From Alloprevotella sp. (GTDB lineage Bacteria; Bacteroidota; Bacteroidia; Bacteroidales; Bacteroidaceae): DNA of 64,000 bases. The stretch lies in contig JAFUXE010000034.1 in assembly GCA_017477205.1 (NCBI GenBank), positions 1 to 64,000 of the forward strand. The letters run 5' to 3'. Under the pieces are notes generated by a model. The model ran no database searches. It was not told the origin of the DNA and worked only from the letters and a program-made list of their open reading frames with translations. This document shows, piece after piece, positions 47,986-55,962 of this stretch (the stretch's first letter is position 1; each line of letters begins with the position of its first letter). The position numbers and the translations under genes were made by a program.

Positions 47986-50406
47986 ATGCGAAGAAAACTC
48001 CATATACTCATCGCGCTTTGCTCCCTGGGAATCCTCCTGGGAAGCACGGCGGCCTTTGCGCAACGCACAAAGGTCTTCGGCGTCGTGCGCGACCAGCAGG
48101 GCAACCCCGTTGAGCTGGCATCCGTGCGCGTGCAGGGTACGGCCGTAATGACGGCCACCGACCTTCAGGGACGCTATTCCCTCTACTGCGAGCGCCGCGA
48201 CTCCATCCTGCTGCTCTATTCCCAGATAGGCTACACGCCACGCCGCCGCCTGCTTCGCGGCATCCAGTCGGACAGCGTGCGCCTGGACGTCGTGCTGCCC
48301 ACGATGGAAACCGCCCTTGAGGCGGCAACGGTGCAGGGGCAGAGCACCCAGACCACGACCGAGCAGCGCATCAAGATGACGGACGTCGCCACGATGCCCA
48401 GCACGACGGGCAACGGCGTAGAGGAGGTGATACAGGCGCAGGCCGGCGTCTCCACGCACAACGAGCTTTCCTCGCAATACAACGTGCGGGGCGGCTCTTT
48501 TGACGAGAACGTTGTGTATATCAACGGCATTGAGGTGTATCGCCCGATGCTCGTGCGCTCCGGCAACCAGGAGGGCCTTTCCATCATCAACCCCGACATG
48601 GTGGAGCGCATCAGCTTCAGCAGCGGCGGCTTTGAGGCTCGCTATGGCGACAAGATGTCCAGCGTCCTGGACATCACCTACAAGCGTCCCGACCATGCCG
48701 AGGGGCGCGCCTACGCTAGCATGCTGGGCGGCGGAGCCTACGTAGGCCTTGGCAGCCGCACGCTGAGCTTCATGACGAGCCTGCGCTACAAGACGACGCG
48801 CCATCTGCTGGGCACGTCCGACACACACGGCGAGTACAATCCGAACTTCCTGGACTACCAGGCGGCCTTCTCCTGGCAGCCCTCGCGACGCTGGAGCCTG
48901 GACGTGATGGGAAACATCTCCGACAACCACTACAACTTCCGCCCCATTGACCGCGAGACGTCCTTCGGCACGATGATGGATGCGAAGCGCTTCAAGGTGT
49001 ATTTCGACGGACAGGAGCGCGACAAGTTCCGCACGCTCTTCGGTGCCACCACGCTGACGCACCACTTCTCGCCGGAGACCTACCTTGCGGCGCAGTACTC
49101 CACCTTCGAGACGCAGGAGCGCGAAGCCTACGACATCCAGGGCGAATACTGGCTCAACGAGGCCACTTCGCAGGAACAGCTTGGCGTAGGCACGTACATG
49201 GAACATGCCCGCAACCGCCTCCATGCCACCGTCCACAACGTGGGGCTTCGCTTCCGCACGCGCCTATCGAAATATGGAGCTGCAGAGGGTAGCCACACGC
49301 TTGCCGCGGGCTTCAACTTCCGCACGGAGCGGGTGCGCGAGCGCAGCAGCGAATGGGAGATGCGCGACTCCGCAGGCTATTCCCTGCCCTACTCTCCCGA
49401 GCAGCTGATGCTCATCTACAGCCTGCGCTCGCAAAACGAGTTGCGGCAGAAGCGCATCGAGGCCTTTATGCAGGATGCCTGGCGCTTCCGCACGGACCTC
49501 GGCCTCTTCAACCTCACCTACGGACTTCGCCTCTCGCATTCCGACTGGAACGACGAGACGCTGCTCTCGCCGCGTGCCAGCATCGGCCTGCGCCCTGCCG
49601 CCAGCGACCATTGGACGCTGCGCTTCGCCACGGGTGTTTATTATCAGACCCCGTTCTACAAGGAACTGCGCGACACGACGCTCGTCAACGGCACGGCCAC
49701 CGTCAGCCTGAACCGCGACATCAAGTCGCAACGCTCCCTGCACTTCGTCCTGGGTGCGGACTACACCTTCACGATGATGGAGCGCCCCTTCAAGTTCACG
49801 GCCGAGGCCTACTACAAGGCTCTCTCGAACCTCATCCCCTACAGCGTTGACAACGTGCGTGTCGTCTATTACGGGCGCAACGTGGCCACGGGCTACGCGG
49901 CCGGCATCGATCTGAAGCTCTACGGTGAGTTCGTGCCCGGCACGGACAGCTGGGTGACGTTCTCGCTCATGAAGACGTCGGAGAAAATCGACGGGCTGAC
50001 GCTTCCGCGCCCCACCGACCAGCGCTTCAACTTCTCCATGTACTTCACGGACTACTTCCCTGGCACCACCCGCTGGCGCGGCACGTTGCGCATGGCCTTC
50101 GCCGGAGGCCTGCCCTTCGGTCCGCCTCACACCGACCGCTCGCGCCAGACCTTCCGCGCCCCTGCCTATAAGCGCGTGGACCTGGGTCTATCCTACCGTC
50201 TTCTGGATAATACAGACCGGCACATCCAGCGCGGCATGGGACGCATCGTCAAAAACGTATGGGTGGGACTGGATACCTTCAACCTCTTGGGCATTTCAAA
50301 CGTCAGCAGCTACTACTGGGTGACGGACATCACTAACGTCCAGTACGCCGTCCCCAACTATCTCACCGGGCGGCAGTTGTCCGCACGCCTTTCCGTGGAC
50401 TTCTGA
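47986..50406 (+). CDS. TonB-dependent outer membrane receptor with CarboxypepD-reg-like domain
   Basis: This 806-residue protein has a signal peptide (HILIALCSLGILLGSTAAFA), then a carboxypeptidase regulatory-like domain (VFGVVRDQQGNPVELASVRVQG...), a plug (GNGVEEVIQAQAGVSTHNELSSQYNVRGGSFDENVVYINGIEVYRP) and a 22-strand barrel ending in an aromatic-type C-terminus (LSARLSVDF). No SusD partner is next to it, so it is likely a siderophore, cofactor or small-molecule receptor rather than a glycan importer. The start at 47986 fits the signal peptide better than 47944. Confidence 0.9.
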   Translation: MRRKLHILIALCSLGILLGSTAAFAQRTKVFGVVRDQQGNPVELASVRVQGTAVMTATDLQGRYSLYCERRDSILLLYSQIGYTPRRRLLRGIQSDSVRLDVVLPTMETALEAATVQGQSTQTTTEQRIKMTDVATMPSTTGNGVEEVIQAQAGVSTHNELSSQYNVRGGSFDENVVYINGIEVYRPMLVRSGNQEGLSIINPDMVERISFSSGGFEARYGDKMSSVLDITYKRPDHAEGRAYASMLGGGAYVGLGSRTLSFMTSLRYKTTRHLLGTSDTHGEYNPNFLDYQAAFSWQPSRRWSLDVMGNISDNHYNFRPIDRETSFGTMMDAKRFKVYFDGQERDKFRTLFGATTLTHHFSPETYLAAQYSTFETQEREAYDIQGEYWLNEATSQEQLGVGTYMEHARNRLHATVHNVGLRFRTRLSKYGAAEGSHTLAAGFNFRTERVRERSSEWEMRDSAGYSLPYSPEQLMLIYSLRSQNELRQKRIEAFMQDAWRFRTDLGLFNLTYGLRLSHSDWNDETLLSPRASIGLRPAASDHWTLRFATGVYYQTPFYKELRDTTLVNGTATVSLNRDIKSQRSLHFVLGADYTFTMMERPFKFTAEAYYKALSNLIPYSVDNVRVVYYGRNVATGYAAGIDLKLYGEFVPGTDSWVTFSLMKTSEKIDGLTLPRPTDQRFNFSMYFTDYFPGTTRWRGTLRMAFAGGLPFGPPHTDRSRQTFRAPAYKRVDLGLSYRLLDNTDRHIQRGMGRIVKNVWVGLDTFNLLGISNVSSYYWVTDITNVQYAVPNYLTGRQLSARLSVDF

Positions 50407-50456
50407 AAATGTCCGCCTCCAATTTCCAATTTTTAATTTTTCATTTTTTCATTTAA

Positions 50457-51152
50457 TTGAGCCAATTCTCCTTCCAGCAATTCAGCATAGCGCAGGACCG
50501 TTGCGCGATGAAAGTCGGCACGGACGGCGTGCTCCTCGGCGCATGGGCGGAACTTCCCCCGTCGGGGCGCATCCTTGACGTAGGCACCGGCACGGGGCTC
50601 ATAGCCCTCATGGCGGCGCAGCGCACGGCGGCGGAAGTCGTGGGCGTGGAGATAGACCCCGACGCGGCCGGACAGGCTGCGGAGAACGTTCAGGCCTCGC
50701 CGTGGCCCTCGCGCTGCACGATAGTTTGCAGCGACATTGCCGACTATCGTCCCGCCTTCCAGTTTGACGCCATCCTGTCCAATCCCCCCTACTACGGCGG
50801 CACGCTGCTGCCGCCCGACGCAGGACGCGCGCGGGCACGCCACACGTCCTCGCTCCCCTTCCCCCTGCTCGCGCGGGCTGCACGCCGCCTGCTCCTGCCT
50901 GACGTGGGCACCCTGCAAGTCGTGCTACCCTGCGACGAGGAGGACGCCTTCCTCGCCGCCTGCGCCCCTGCGGGCCTTTATCCCTCGCGCCGCACGCTGG
51001 TGCGGACGCGTCCCGGAAAGGCTCCCTCGCGCCTGCTCCTCGCCATCTCGCCCCGGAACCTCCGCACCCGCGAGGACGAACTCCTCCTCATGGATGCCGA
51101 CGGCGGCCGCAGCGAAGCCTACAGGCAGCTTACCGCCGCATTCTATTTGTAG
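50457..51152 (+). CDS. trmN6: tRNA1(Val) (adenine-37-N6)-methyltransferase
   Basis: This 231-residue methyltransferase acts on A37 of tRNA-Val. It uses a TTG start: the family opening SQFSFQQFSIAQDRCAMKVGTDGVLLGAW begins right after it, and the first ATG would remove that conserved block. The SAM site is LDVGTGTGLIALMAAQR and the catalytic NPPY motif is at residues 109-112 (ILSNPPYYGG). It lies 50 bases after the receptor gene, behind a T- and A-rich spacer. Confidence 0.88.
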   Translation: MSQFSFQQFSIAQDRCAMKVGTDGVLLGAWAELPPSGRILDVGTGTGLIALMAAQRTAAEVVGVEIDPDAAGQAAENVQASPWPSRCTIVCSDIADYRPAFQFDAILSNPPYYGGTLLPPDAGRARARHTSSLPFPLLARAARRLLLPDVGTLQVVLPCDEEDAFLAACAPAGLYPSRRTLVRTRPGKAPSRLLLAISPRNLRTREDELLLMDADGGRSEAYRQLTAAFYL

Positions 51153-51215
51153 AGTGACGAGTGACAATTTATAATTTTTAACGTACAGAAGCATACCGGA
51201 TTGCACAAAAAGCAC

Positions 51216-51223
51216 TACTTTTG
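51216..51223 (+). promoter_or_regulatory. -7 element for the M23 endopeptidase gene
   Basis: TACTTTTG followed by CGCC matches TAnnTTTG. It lies about 230 bases before the ATG, implying an unusually long leader. Confidence 0.65.
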
Positions 51224-51229
51224 CGCCGT

Positions 51230-51451
51230 CAAACGAAAACAATTCACAATTAAGTAAACAAGCAGACAGGTAAAACCATGCAGACAGGCAACAGCTCGTC
51301 ACGCGTTACTTGTGGGCTTGTTAACTAAAAAATCACGGCGGGTCGGAGTCCCGCGGGAAGCCTCATTAATCTTCCCCACGGCAGCGGCGGAATGCCCCTT
51401 GCCTATTTCTAAAAACGACTTCGCACACGCTTCACTTAAACCTACCGGATA
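51230..51451 (+). other. Long structured leader of the M23 endopeptidase gene
   Basis: About 220 transcribed but mostly untranslated bases. Visible structures are GCGGG-TCGGAGT-CCCGC (about 51339-51355), GGGAAG...CTTCCC (about 51355-51377) and a GGCA...TGCC arm after it, plus an imperfect AGTAAACAAGC/GCTTGTTAACT pair flanking a 16-codon frame. I recognise no riboswitch class. Confidence 0.45.
51278..51328 (+). CDS. Possible 16-residue leader peptide
   Basis: ATG to TAA encodes MQTGNSSSRVTCGLVN, within the endopeptidase leader and just before the GC-rich hairpins. Position suggests a possible upstream regulatory frame, but part of it derives from degenerate heptad repeats (CTCGTCA, CTTGTGG), so it may be chance. 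Confidence 0.25.
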   Translation: MQTGNSSSRVTCGLVN

Positions 51452-52417
51452 ATGAAACTGAAAACAATCAGACGCACTGCCCTCGGCGCTCTTCTACTTT
51501 CTTTCAGCGCCACATGCACGGCACAAGACCTCATCGCCCGACAGGCTCCCATCGACCGCAAGCAAAAAGCGGCAGACTCCCTTGCCCTCACCCGCATGAT
51601 TCAGCACGAGGCCGTGGAGCAGCCCGCCACCGATTTATACAACTCCTGGGTAACATCCCGTGTTTTCTGCTATAGCGAAAGCGAAATTCCCGAAACTTTT
51701 AAAATCGACCTCCGAGGCTTCGCCATGCCGACGAAAAGCCGCCTCGTCACCAGCCGCGTGGGCTACCGCCCCCGTTTCCGCCGCGTGCACAAGGGACTTG
51801 ACATCAAGGTATATGTCGGCGATACCATTTATGCCGCCTTCGACGGCAAGGTGCGCATGACGGACTTTCAGCCCAAGGGCTACGGCAACGTCGTCGTCAT
51901 TCGCCACGGCAACGGCCTCGAAACCATCTACGGCCACCTCTCCAAGCACCTCTGCCGCGAGGGTGACATCGTGCGCGCCGGACAGCCCATTGGCCTCGGC
52001 GGCAACACGGGTGCCTCCTTCGGCTCCCACCTCCACTTCGAGACGCGCCTCGTCGGTGCCATGATAGACCCCGAGCTACTCTTCGACTTCCCCAACCAGG
52101 ACATCAAGTGCGACTACTACGTATTCCACAAGAACGGCAGCGGCGAGCGTGGCGACAAGACGCAGGCCGTCTATGAGTCCGCGCCGCAGGGCCGTGCCGA
52201 GCAGGTGCTGGCCGCAGCCCCCGCGCAACCGCAGGCCTCCTTCCCCGATGCCGACCCTGGTCGCGTGCAGCTGCAAGGCAAGTTCCACAAGGTTTCCCCC
52301 GGTGAGACTGTCGCCAGCATTGCCCGCCGTCTGGACATCTCCGTTGAGACGCTCTGCACGGCAAACCACATCAGCCGCAGCACTCACGTACGCCCTGGCC
52401 AGATTCTGAGGTACTGA
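51452..52417 (+). CDS. Exported M23 peptidoglycan endopeptidase with LysM domain
   Basis: This 321-residue protein has a signal peptide ending near SATCTAQ, an M23 zinc endopeptidase domain with the metal-binding HKGLD at 113-117, IYGHLSK and HLHFE at 193-197, and a C-terminal LysM domain (FHKVSPGETVASIARRLDISVETLCTANHIS) from about 276. It would bind and cut peptidoglycan cross-links or bridge peptides. The mature N-part also carries FYRVTS-like strand segments seen in NlpD-type regulators. It is monocistronic, with a long leader and a strong terminator. Confidence 0.92.
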   Translation: MKLKTIRRTALGALLLSFSATCTAQDLIARQAPIDRKQKAADSLALTRMIQHEAVEQPATDLYNSWVTSRVFCYSESEIPETFKIDLRGFAMPTKSRLVTSRVGYRPRFRRVHKGLDIKVYVGDTIYAAFDGKVRMTDFQPKGYGNVVVIRHGNGLETIYGHLSKHLCREGDIVRAGQPIGLGGNTGASFGSHLHFETRLVGAMIDPELLFDFPNQDIKCDYYVFHKNGSGERGDKTQAVYESAPQGRAEQVLAAAPAQPQASFPDADPGRVQLQGKFHKVSPGETVASIARRLDISVETLCTANHISRSTHVRPGQILRY

Positions 52418-52467
52418 CCCGTTCCCGTCCCGGCATCATGGGCGGGGAAAGGGAAAAATAATCCCCC

Positions 52468-52506
52468 AAACCGCGAAAGGCAATGTTCGTCTTTCGCGGT
52501 TTTTTA
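52468..52506 (+). terminator. Rho-independent terminator of the M23 gene
   Basis: AACCGCGAAAG pairs perfectly with CTTTCGCGGTT over an 11-base loop and runs into TTTTTT. Between it and the repeat at 52653 there are about 145 bases in which I see no gene or strong signal. Confidence 0.9.
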
Positions 52507-52652
52507 TGGCTACGCATGAGCGCGTTTCCGATGGAAGGGAGGGAACAAATGAAACATGTAACGCCGCACTCCGTGGCGTCCGTTCGCCCCGCGGAGAAAA
52601 GAAAAAGGCGAAGAAATTTTTTTACGAGCCTTAGCGCTTGTGCGTGAAGGAA

Positions 52653-52727
52653 TGACGAGTGACAAGTGACAAGTGACGAGCTTGCTGCGCCATGGGAGGC
52701 TCGTCACTTGTCACTTGTCACTCGTCA
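52653..52727. repeat. Perfect 28-bp inverted repeat made of heptads
   Basis: The left arm 52653-52680 is four tandem GACRAGT-type units and its exact reverse complement is the right arm 52700-52727, separated by 19 bases. The last three bases of the right arm are the dnaB stop codon. The element is the clearest copy of the heptad family also seen at 2521, 4042 and 51154. Confidence 0.92.
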
Positions 52728-54281
52728 ATACGGCGGCTTTCCGGGGTCTTCCTCGAAGGCATTGGCCGGGGGCGGCAGGGGTACGTCGCCGTCCGGGGGT
52801 GGCGGTGCGTCCTGCGTGGCGCGGCGGGGACGGGCGTAGTGGATTTCCTGTCCGGGCAAGGGACGCGGCTCGTCGTCCGTGATGTTCTGGAAGCGGGCGT
52901 AGATGCCCTTGAAGGTGAGCAGGACGTCGCCGACGGATCCGTTGCGGTGCTTGGCGATGAGAATTTCGGCACGTCCGCGCAGGTCGTTGCCCTGCTTGTC
53001 CTCGTATATCTTGTAGTATTCGGGGCGGTGGATGAAGAGCACCATGTCGGCGTCCTGCTCGATGGCTCCGGATTCGCGGAGGTCGCTGAGCTGCGGCCGC
53101 TTGCCGTCGCCCTCGCGCGTCTCCACGCCGCGGTTGAGCTGGCTGAGGGCGATGACGGGGATGCCGAGCTCCTTGGCAAGGCCCTTGAGGGAGCGGCTGA
53201 TGATGCTGACCTCCTCTTGCCGGGAGTTGAAGGACATGCCGCTGGCGGTCATAAGCTGGAGGTAGTCAATCATGATGAGCCTGACGCTGTGCTCGCTGAC
53301 GAGGCGGCGCGCTTTGGTGCGGAGCTCAAAAACGGAGAGGTTTGCAGTGTCGTCGATGTAGAGGGGTGCGCCGAGGAGGTCGGCGACCTTGCTGTCCAGC
53401 TGTGCCCACTCGTAGGGCTCAAGGCGTCCGGTGCGGATTTTGTCGCCGGGAATCTCGCATACGTTGCAGAGGATGCGGTTCACGAGCTGTAGCTTTGACA
53501 TCTCAAGGGAGAAGAATGCGGTGGGTATGCGCTGGTCCACGGCTATGTTCTTGGCCATCGTCAGGGAGAAGGCGGTCTTTCCCATGGCAGGGCGTGCGGC
53601 GATGATGACGAGGTCGCTATTCTGCCAGCCTGCGGTGATGGCGTCCAGGTCAGTGAAGAGGGAGGGTATGCCGCTCATGCCGTCGGGGCGTGCGGCGGCT
53701 TTCTTGAGGGCTTCCATGGCCTCGCCGATGACGGGGTCCACCTGCACGAAGTCCTGGCGGAGGCTGGAGCGTGAGAGCTCGAAGAGCTGGCCCTCGGCTT
53801 CCTGCATGAGCTCGTCGATATCCGTCGTGGCGTCGAAGGCCTTGCGCTGTATGCCGGAGGTGTAGGTGATGAGGGCGCGCGCGAGGGCTTTCTGGGCGAT
53901 GATGCGTGCGTGGTACTCGAGGTGGGCGCTGCTGGAGACGCCGCCGCTGAGCTGCGTGATGTAGAAGGGGCCGCCGACTTCCTCGAGGTTGCCGGTGCGG
54001 CGAAGCTCGTCGGTGACGGTGAGGATGTCCAGCGGGCGTTCCTCGAGCCGCAGGCGGCGTATGGCCTCGAAGATGACCTGGTGGCGCTTCTCGTAGAAGG
54101 ACTCGGGCTTGAGGATGTCGGCAATCTGGTAGTAGGCGTCGCTCTCCACGAGGAGTGCACCGAGGACGGCCTGCTCCATTTTCACGTCCTGCGGCTGGAG
54201 GTGGCCGTATTCGTCCTGCAGGGGAGCTGTGTCCTGCGCCCTGGCCGTCTGGCGCCGCGGCGTTTTTCTTTCTGTTGGCAT
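52725..54281 (-). CDS. dnaB: Replicative DNA helicase DnaB
   Basis: This 518-residue hexameric helicase unwinds DNA at the replication fork. It starts MPTERKTPRRQTARAQ; an upstream in-frame extension is rejected because it reads through the promoter. The N-terminal domain begins LQPQDVKMEQAVLGALLVESDAYYQIADIL; the RecA-like core has Walker A ARPAMGKTAFS (about 228-236), MSKLQLVNRILCNV, IDYLQLMTASG and LSQLNRGVETREGDGKRPQLSDLRESGAIEQDAD. The 35-residue proline-rich tail ends at a TGA supplied by the inverted heptad repeat. No intein is present. Confidence 0.97.
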   Translation of the reverse strand: MPTERKTPRRQTARAQDTAPLQDEYGHLQPQDVKMEQAVLGALLVESDAYYQIADILKPESFYEKRHQVIFEAIRRLRLEERPLDILTVTDELRRTGNLEEVGGPFYITQLSGGVSSSAHLEYHARIIAQKALARALITYTSGIQRKAFDATTDIDELMQEAEGQLFELSRSSLRQDFVQVDPVIGEAMEALKKAAARPDGMSGIPSLFTDLDAITAGWQNSDLVIIAARPAMGKTAFSLTMAKNIAVDQRIPTAFFSLEMSKLQLVNRILCNVCEIPGDKIRTGRLEPYEWAQLDSKVADLLGAPLYIDDTANLSVFELRTKARRLVSEHSVRLIMIDYLQLMTASGMSFNSRQEEVSIISRSLKGLAKELGIPVIALSQLNRGVETREGDGKRPQLSDLRESGAIEQDADMVLFIHRPEYYKIYEDKQGNDLRGRAEILIAKHRNGSVGDVLLTFKGIYARFQNITDDEPRPLPGQEIHYARPRRATQDAPPPPDGDVPLPPPANAFEEDPGKPPY

Positions 54282-54335
54282 AATTTTAGTTGACGAGAAT
54301 GTCGCTTTGCTGCCTTCGGGCAGTTTTGCGGGCTG

Positions 54336-54343
54336 CAAAGGTA
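54336..54343 (-). promoter_or_regulatory. -7 element for dnaB
   Basis: The minus strand reads TACCTTTG followed by CAG, matching TAnnTTTG, 54 bases before the dnaB ATG. It lies within 12 bases of the end of the upstream lipoprotein gene. Confidence 0.65.
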
Positions 54344-54354
54344 AGAAGGATTTT

Positions 54355-55848
54355 TTAATCCGCCAACCCTTCCTGCCGCTCAAAGCACCCCATGTCGGGA
54401 GCTGCGTCGCCCAGGCGGCTGCGGCCGAGGCGGTCGGCGGGGGCTGCCGTGCGGCTTACCTCGGGGTCAGCGGCACCTACGGCGCGCGAGAGGCTGTCCA
54501 GCCCGAAGGTGAAGATCAGGCGGTCGTAGTCGAACTCCGGGGAGAAGTTGGCGGAGCGCCGGTGCTCCTTGTCGTCGTTCTCCCAGAGGCAGTTCACGAA
54601 GTGTCCCTCGGCGGCCTCGTCGGAGACCTTCGGCGTGTTCAGCAGGCAGTGGTGGAAATAGTAGTCGAAGGCAAGGTCCGTGTAGCGTTCGCTGGCGTTG
54701 CCCATGATGTCGTCGTCCTGGCGTCCCGTGATGATGCAGTTCCAGAATTGCAGCTCGTCGAGGGGCAGGCGGATGTCGCCGTCGCAATTGCTAAAGCTCA
54801 GTGCAACGCCATATCCCTGTACGAGGGGATAGAACTGCGCGACGGTGCAGTGGATGAAGTTGTAGCATCCGCCGAGGAGTGTCAGGCAGTTTCCGGCAGC
54901 GTTTGAAACCTGGCAGTTCGTGGCCGTCAGGCGGCAGGAACGAGCATAGATGCCGTCGCCGCCTACGTTGTGGACGGTGGAGCTGAGGAGCGTGAGCTTC
55001 TGGCGGCTGGCGTCGGAGCTGTCGCACCGCAGGCCGTAGGCTCCGCTGTGCACGTCGGTGAACTGGAGGTAGTTGTCGTAGCTGCCGGACGTGAAGCGCA
55101 CGCCGCCCCATTGTCCCGGGATGCGGTCGTAGGGAATCTGCGAGAGCATGTTGTCCAGGCGGTCACCGCGAAGCTCCACTTCGCGTCCCGCCTCGCCCAG
55201 GGCGACGAGCGTGCCGTGGACGATGAGCTCCGCCTCAGGGTGGAACAGCAACCGCGTGCCGGCCGGGAGGGTCAGCGTGGCGCCCTCCGCGACGACGAGG
55301 CTGTCCGTGACCAGATAGGGGCGCGCAGGGGCGAACTCCGTATCCTCCGTGATGCGCACGGCATCCAGCCGCACTACGCTCTGCGAGCAGGCCGTGAGCA
55401 CGATGCTCTGCTCCGCGCCGCCCTCCGTCAGCACGTGGAGGCGGTCCTCGTAGGTGCAGGGCTCATCCTCGTCGGCATCGGGGGCGTGGAAGGTGAGGAA
55501 GGCTATGAGGCTGTCGCTGCGCAGCACTTCAAAGCCGCCGCCCTCACCACCGGACAGGAACGTGCCGTCCATGTTGACGCGGAAGGGCGAGGCCGCGCCG
55601 CCTTCCAGCCATACGCGGCTAAGGCGGATGCCCTCGGAGCCCCGGTTGAAGAGTTTCAGCGTGTCCGTGGCGGCAAGGCCGCCGGCAATGACGGTGCCGA
55701 GGTCCACGGTGTCGCGGTTCAGCGTGAGCCGGGCACCGGCGGACACCGTGAATGGTTCGTCCTCCATGCAGCCCGTCAGCGTCAGGAGGCCCAGCATGGG
55801 CGCAAGGAGGGCGGACAGGAGGAGGGAAAAAGAATTCTTGCTGTGCAT
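54355..55848 (-). CDS. Lipoprotein with right-handed beta-helix domain
   Basis: This 497-residue protein has a lipobox signal (PMLGLLTLTGCMEDE). An N-terminal immunoglobulin-like part (VDLGTVIAGGLAATDTLKLFNRGSEGIRL, DUF1573-like) is followed by a region of short repeats from about 190 (LTLPAGTRLLFHPEAELIVHGTLVALG, then YLQFTDVHSGAYGLRC, LTLLSSTVHNVGGDGIYARSCRLTATNCQVSNAAGNCLTLLGG), the pattern of parallel beta-helix proteins. It is probably displayed at the outer membrane surface. Related proteins are common in Prevotella and Bacteroides; no role is known. It is divergent from the U32 gene. Confidence 0.8.
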   Translation of the reverse strand: MHSKNSFSLLLSALLAPMLGLLTLTGCMEDEPFTVSAGARLTLNRDTVDLGTVIAGGLAATDTLKLFNRGSEGIRLSRVWLEGGAASPFRVNMDGTFLSGGEGGGFEVLRSDSLIAFLTFHAPDADEDEPCTYEDRLHVLTEGGAEQSIVLTACSQSVVRLDAVRITEDTEFAPARPYLVTDSLVVAEGATLTLPAGTRLLFHPEAELIVHGTLVALGEAGREVELRGDRLDNMLSQIPYDRIPGQWGGVRFTSGSYDNYLQFTDVHSGAYGLRCDSSDASRQKLTLLSSTVHNVGGDGIYARSCRLTATNCQVSNAAGNCLTLLGGCYNFIHCTVAQFYPLVQGYGVALSFSNCDGDIRLPLDELQFWNCIITGRQDDDIMGNASERYTDLAFDYYFHHCLLNTPKVSDEAAEGHFVNCLWENDDKEHRRSANFSPEFDYDRLIFTFGLDSLSRAVGAADPEVSRTAAPADRLGRSRLGDAAPDMGCFERQEGLAD

Positions 55849-55925
55849 ACAACAATAAAAACGTTCCAAACGCCAAATTATTGCTTCGATGCGGGGCATT
55901 ATTTTGCCGTCACACAAATAATAAC

Positions 55926-55933
55926 TACTTTTG
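55926..55933 (+). promoter_or_regulatory. -7 element for the U32 gene
   Basis: TACTTTTG followed by CGCC matches TAnnTTTG, 30 bases before the ATG. Confidence 0.65.
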
Positions 55934-55962
55934 CGCCACACAACACGCACGCACGGACACAG

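Noticed and set aside
51230..51451. Known riboswitch (for example c-di-AMP or cobalamin) before the M23 gene
   Set aside because: I could not match the conserved cores of any class I know, so only an unnamed structured leader is reported.
52725..54281. Intein in dnaB
   Set aside because: The helicase core reads continuously at normal length; no splicing motifs are present.
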